This document shows, one piece after another, positions 60,783 to 64,000 of a DNA stretch of 64,000 nucleotides; the stretch's first letter is position 1; every line of letters begins with the position of its first letter. Source of the DNA: Micromonospora sp. R77. GTDB lineage: Bacteria; Actinomycetota; Actinomycetes; Mycobacteriales; Micromonosporaceae. The position numbers and the translations under genes are program-made. The notes below the pieces were generated by a model. That model was not told where the DNA came from. It saw nothing but the letters and a program-made list of their open reading frames with translations, and did no database searches. Location of the stretch: positions 2,852,001 through 2,916,000 of the forward strand of contig NZ_JALDST010000001.1 of the NCBI RefSeq assembly GCF_022747945.1. The letters are read 5' to 3'.

Positions 60783-60925
60783 GCCCCTCCCCTCCCGCCC
60801 CCGCCCGCCCAAGCTCGGCGCCAAATTCACGGAATCAGGGGCCATTCTCCGTTCGGAAGGCACTGATTCCGTGAAACTGCGGGAAGCCTCGGGCGGGGGC
60901 GGGGGGGCGGGGCGGGGGGTGGGGG
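60783..60925. repeat. Nested inverted repeat and G-tract block between convergent genes
   Basis: An inner 13-bp perfect inverted repeat, TTCACGGAATCAG (60826-60838) and CTGATTCCGTGAA (60863-60875), sits inside an outer complementary pair: C-runs at 60783-60812 and G-runs at 60889-60925 (GGGCGGGGGCGGGGG and on). The G-tracts on the plus strand could form a quadruplex. It separates pxpA from the convergent thioredoxin-NHL gene and may terminate both. Confidence 0.65.
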
Positions 60926-62758
60926 TCAGGTGTCTAGGCCGCGGAGGATGAGGGGGAGGCGGGTGGTGCCGCCGTCGACCACGCGGACGGGGACGCCCCA
61001 GTCCTGCCGGGTGAGGTGGCAGGCGGCGTGTTCGACGTCCGCGTCGCAGGTGGCGGCTTGGGCGGTCACCTGCAGCACGCCGCCGTCCACCGTGCCGTCG
61101 ACCACCAGCCGACGGGACAGGTCGGTGGTGGTGCCCGCCCCCTCCAGCAGCAGCTCCGGCGGGGACGCCGAGACCACCAGCCGGGTCGACGGGCCGTACG
61201 TGTCGTCCAGCTTCTGACCCGGCGCCGGGGTGAAGATCACGTCCAGGGTCAGCTCACCCGGCGCCACGTCGGTCGGCTTGCGTTCCAGCCGGTGCCGGGG
61301 GCCGTCGACCGTGTTCGCCCCGGCGGCGGTCAGCGCGCCCGGGGCGAGCCGGGTCAGCCGGTGCGCGGCCGACTCGACCACCAGCACCTCGCCGTCGGCG
61401 GTCAGCACCAGGTCGCTCGGCTCGGCCAGGCCGTCCGCCACCGTGCCGACCTGGCCGGTCGCCGGGTCGAAGCGGCGCACCGCCCCGTTGTACGTGTCGG
61501 CGACCAGCACCGAGCCGTCGGGCAGCGCGCACACCCCCAGCGGGTGCTGGAGCAGTGCCCGGTCGGCCGGCCCGTCCACGTGCCCGAAGTCGAAGAGGCC
61601 CTGCCCGACCGAGGTGTGCAGCACCCCGTCCTCGACGTACCGGACGGCGCTGGTCTCGCTGTCGGCGATCCAGAGCCGCGTGCCGTCGGCGGAGACGGAG
61701 AGGCCGGACGGCTGCGCCATCCAGACGTCCGGCAGGGGGCCGTCGCGCAGCGCCTCGACGGTGGTGCCCGCGTACATGCCGGCGGTCCGCCTGATCGGGT
61801 CGAACCACCAGAGCTGGTGGATGCCGGCCATCGCGATGACGATCCGGTCGTCGTACCAGGCGACGTCCCAGGGGGAGGAGAGGTCGACGACCCGGGCGTC
61901 GTGGGCGTGGTCGTCGACCGTGGAGCGCCACTGCCGGCCGGTGCCGGCGACGGTGACCACCTCACCGGTGGCCAGCTTCACCCCGCGCAGCAGGTGGTTG
62001 ACGGTGTCCGCGACGACCAGGTCGTACCCGGCCACCTCGGCGGCGTGCGCGGGGAGCAGGCAGAGCCCCTGCGGCTCGGAGAAGGTCGCGGTCTCCGCCG
62101 GACCGTCGGCGTGGCCCCGGGCACCGGAGCCGATCCGGCGGAGCAGCTTCTCGCCGTCCGGGGCCAGCTCCACCAGGGAGTGCCGGGCCGAGTCGGAGAC
62201 CAGCAGGTTGCCGCCGTCGAGCACCACCGCCTTGCCGGGGAAGCGCAGGGTGGTCTCGGGCTCGGCCGGCGGGACGTACGGGCCGTCGCCGCGGTGCAGG
62301 GTGCCCTTCGCCTCGTGGGTGGCGATCAGGTCGTCGATCAGCCGGGACAGCCCTTCGGCGTGCCCCTCGCCGGCCATGGTGGCGACCACGTAACCCTCGG
62401 GGTCGACCACGGACAGGGTCGGCCAGGCCTTCGCCGCGTACTGCTGCCACATGTCCAGCTCGGGGTCGTCGAGCACCGGGTGGTGCACGCCGTACCGCTC
62501 GACGGCCGCGGCGAGCGCGTCCGGGTCCTTCTCGTGCTCGAACTTGGGCGAGTGCACGCCGATCACGACCAGCACGTCGCCGTACTTCTCCTCCAGCGGG
62601 CGGAGCTCGTCGAGCACGTGCAGGCAGTTGATGCAGCAGAAGGTCCAGAAATCCAGCAGGACGATCCGACCCCGCAGGTCGGCCAGCCGCAGGTCCTTGC
62701 CGCCGGTGTTCAGCCAGCCCCGGCCGCGCAGCTCGGGGGCGCGTACTCGTGCACTCAT
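60926..62758 (-). CDS. Thioredoxin-fold/NHL-repeat protein (NHLRC2-like)
   Basis: A 610-residue protein. The N-terminal thioredoxin-like domain (about 1-150) has a CxxC in WTFCCINCLHVLDEL and WPTLSVVDPEGYVV. Beta-propeller NHL repeats (about 165-490; PQGLCLLPAH, VVADTVNHLLRGV, GVCALPDGSVLVADTYNGAVR) follow, then a C-terminal beta domain. The order matches NHLRC2 and its bacterial relatives. It has no signal peptide, so it is predicted cytoplasmic. Start ATG 62758. The redox partner is unknown. Confidence 0.92.
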   Translation of the reverse strand: MSARVRAPELRGRGWLNTGGKDLRLADLRGRIVLLDFWTFCCINCLHVLDELRPLEEKYGDVLVVIGVHSPKFEHEKDPDALAAAVERYGVHHPVLDDPELDMWQQYAAKAWPTLSVVDPEGYVVATMAGEGHAEGLSRLIDDLIATHEAKGTLHRGDGPYVPPAEPETTLRFPGKAVVLDGGNLLVSDSARHSLVELAPDGEKLLRRIGSGARGHADGPAETATFSEPQGLCLLPAHAAEVAGYDLVVADTVNHLLRGVKLATGEVVTVAGTGRQWRSTVDDHAHDARVVDLSSPWDVAWYDDRIVIAMAGIHQLWWFDPIRRTAGMYAGTTVEALRDGPLPDVWMAQPSGLSVSADGTRLWIADSETSAVRYVEDGVLHTSVGQGLFDFGHVDGPADRALLQHPLGVCALPDGSVLVADTYNGAVRRFDPATGQVGTVADGLAEPSDLVLTADGEVLVVESAAHRLTRLAPGALTAAGANTVDGPRHRLERKPTDVAPGELTLDVIFTPAPGQKLDDTYGPSTRLVVSASPPELLLEGAGTTTDLSRRLVVDGTVDGGVLQVTAQAATCDADVEHAACHLTRQDWGVPVRVVDGGTTRLPLILRGLDT

Positions 62759-62901
62759 GCCGACAAGCCTGCCATGTCCGACGGCGGCCGACCCGGGGCC
62801 GTGGCCGACCCGACAGCGCGCCCGACCCGCCCACGACAACCGAAAGCGCCCGTCCCAGGTCGGGACGGGCGCTTTCGGTACGGCGGGACCGGGCGGAGCT
62901 G

Positions 62902-64000
62902 TTACTTGCCGGCGGCCGGCTTCAGGCAGAGCACCTTGTTCGGTACGTCACCCTGCAGCATCACCTGCGGCTGCGCCGGGTCGGGGCACTTCTCCTTGGC
63001 GTCCACCTTCGACACGACGGTGAAGGCGTCCGGCTGACCGCACTCGACGGCGACCGCGCTCTGGCCGGACTGCTTGACGCAGGAGCCCACCGCCGGGTCG
63101 AACGCGGCCGGCTTGTCGTCGCCGCCGATCTTGCCGAGCAGGGTGAGCAGGCCCAGCGGGACGGCCAGGATGAGCACCGCCGCGATCAGCACCAGGGCCA
63201 GCACCTTGCCGTTGCGTACCTTCGGCGCGGGTGCCTCGGTCTTCGGCTCGGCCTCGGGCTTGAAGGCGTCGAAGCGGCCCTGGTCGGATTCTCCGCTGCC
63301 AGGGCTCTGCTGCTGCTGCCAGGCCGGCGGGGCGGTCTGGGACGGCGGCGGGAAGCCACCCGGACCGTTCACCGAGGCGCGACCGGCGCCCGGACCCGCG
63401 AACGCGTCCCCGGGCCCGCCGAACGGGTCGCCCGGATTCCCGGGCCCGCCGAACGGGTCGCCGGGACCACCGGGGCCGCCGAACGGGTCACGCGGACCGT
63501 TCTGGCCCACGAAGGAGTCACGCTGACCGCCTGGACCGGCGAAGGGGTCGCCGGGACCGCCGGGACCACCGAAGGGGTCGCCGAACTGGTCCGCGGGACG
63601 GTCGTCGTTGTGCGGATGCACCCCGTTGACCGGGCGGTTGTTGGCGGGCTGGTCCACGAACGACGGCACGCCGGGCGGGAAGGGCGGCGGACCGGCGGGC
63701 GAGGACGGCGGCGCGGAGGGCACCGGTGGCGCGTCGGTGAAGGCGTTCCGGTGCGGCTCGGGCTCGTCGAAGTGGGGCTGCCCGCCCTGCTCGGGGTGAC
63801 CGTCCGGGCCGTCCTGCCCGGGGCCCTCCTCGGGCTCGGGACGGGCCGGTCGGCCGTACACCCGGGGCTGCGGGGCCGCGGTGCCGCCGGGCAGCTGGAC
63901 CTGGTCGGTGGGGGGCGTCACCCGGCTGGCCAGCGGCACGGACGCGCTCGCCGAGACGCTGCCCGCTCCGCCGGGCTCCGCCGGGGGTACGGACGCCCGC
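62902..64000 (-). CDS. Pro/Gly-rich membrane protein with C-terminal external domain, partial
   Basis: At least 366 residues; the frame continues past the right edge (upstream of the GTG at 63939 it reads SVSASASVPLASR and remains open). Most is a disordered cytoplasmic region, including tandem GDPFGGPG-type repeats. One transmembrane helix (VLALVLIAAVLILAVPLGLLTL) precedes a roughly 75-residue external domain with paired Cys (GSCVKQSGQSAVAVECG, EKCPDPAQP, KVLCLKPA). It resembles septum-formation or LppU/SCO3897-like domain proteins. Function unknown. Confidence 0.8.
   Translation of the reverse strand, partial: RASVPPAEPGGAGSVSASASVPLASRVTPPTDQVQLPGGTAAPQPRVYGRPARPEPEEGPGQDGPDGHPEQGGQPHFDEPEPHRNAFTDAPPVPSAPPSSPAGPPPFPPGVPSFVDQPANNRPVNGVHPHNDDRPADQFGDPFGGPGGPGDPFAGPGGQRDSFVGQNGPRDPFGGPGGPGDPFGGPGNPGDPFGGPGDAFAGPGAGRASVNGPGGFPPPSQTAPPAWQQQQSPGSGESDQGRFDAFKPEAEPKTEAPAPKVRNGKVLALVLIAAVLILAVPLGLLTLLGKIGGDDKPAAFDPAVGSCVKQSGQSAVAVECGQPDAFTVVSKVDAKEKCPDPAQPQVMLQGDVPNKVLCLKPAAGK
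63405..63590 (-). repeat. Tandem GDPFGGPGxP-coding repeat
   Basis: In the partial Pro/Gly-rich gene five to seven degenerate units encode DPFGGPGGPG, DPFAGPGGQR, DSFVGQNGPR, DPFGGPGGPG and DPFGGPGNPG. They are 30-33 bp each, with nearly identical DNA in neighbouring units (CGAACGGGTC recurring). Such repeats vary in number between strains. Confidence 0.75.

Noticed and set aside
63405..63590. Tandem repeat as a CRISPR-like or VNTR element outside genes
   Set aside because: It lies in frame within a coding sequence and encodes a regular peptide repeat.
1..64000. CRISPR arrays, insertion sequences, prophage, toxin-antitoxin or BGC modules
   Set aside because: No regularly spaced repeats, transposase or integrase signatures, phage structural genes, or biosynthetic synthase domains were seen on either strand.

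Overview
The window is high-G+C actinobacterial chromosome, most likely Micromonosporaceae (Micromonospora or a close relative). Support comes from the uniformly G/C-rich third codon positions, frequent GTG starts, the stretch fhaA-fhaB-pstP-rodA-pbpA-pknA-pknB with crgA close by (usually near oriC in actinomycetes), XRE/DUF5753-DUF397 and DUF6458 genes, and a 55-bp intergenic repeat built on GGGGCCCC and GTTAAC. I see no phage, plasmid, insertion sequence, CRISPR array or classical defence island. This is mainly core and near-core chromosome, and I did not find a convincing new multi-gene system. The unexplained signals are mostly regulatory or repeat DNA.

Layout. 1-8.2 kb: ECF sigma factor with a membrane partner (minus), acyl-CoA carboxylase beta subunit and acyl-CoA dehydrogenase, a frame-disrupted XRE/NB-ARC/TPR regulator, and a divergent MarR-YceI pair. 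8.5-19 kb: a glutamate-cysteine ligase-type enzyme, Pro-rich membrane proteins including two single-PASTA proteins, an XRE-DUF397 pair, a frame-disrupted membrane protein, and a WecG-type glycosyltransferase coupled to a sugar-nucleotide epimerase. 19-32.6 kb: tRNA-Leu, the seven-gene growth and division signalling operon (overlapping stop/start codons throughout), then a minus-strand pabA/trpG, small membrane protein, class E sortase (two frame breaks), DUF881 protein, and crgA on plus.

32.9-45 kb: a large membrane Fe-S oxidoreductase, two CBS-domain (CorC/HlyC-type) proteins, two paralogous secreted NlpC/P60 hydrolases around a convergent secreted amidase (the second preceded by a c-di-AMP ydaO-type riboswitch), dCTP deaminase, a PNPOx-like protein, an M43 metalloprotease and tRNA-Gly. 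45-64 kb: assorted enzymes and membrane proteins, PadR, an LLM oxidoreductase, a secreted DPBB/RlpA-like protein, a SpoIIE-type phosphatase, a FadE5-like acyl-CoA dehydrogenase, two DUF6458 proteins flanking a SixA-like phosphatase, hemolysin III, the pxpBCA 5-oxoprolinase operon, a thioredoxin-NHL protein and a Pro/Gly-rich membrane protein running off the right edge.

Cell-wall growth and remodelling is the main theme: STPK signalling, SEDS/PBP synthesis, PASTA sensors, sortase, NlpC/P60, amidase and DPBB proteins. The candidates most worth checking are: a near-identical 16-bp palindrome (GTTACTG...GTAAC) before the Fe-S oxidoreductase and the FadE5-like gene; the three-copy 55-bp repeat; a LacI-type palindrome before one NlpC gene; a cluster of palindromes at 14.44-14.51 kb; and four reading-frame breaks that all have the same -1 sign, which could be sequencing artefact or real.
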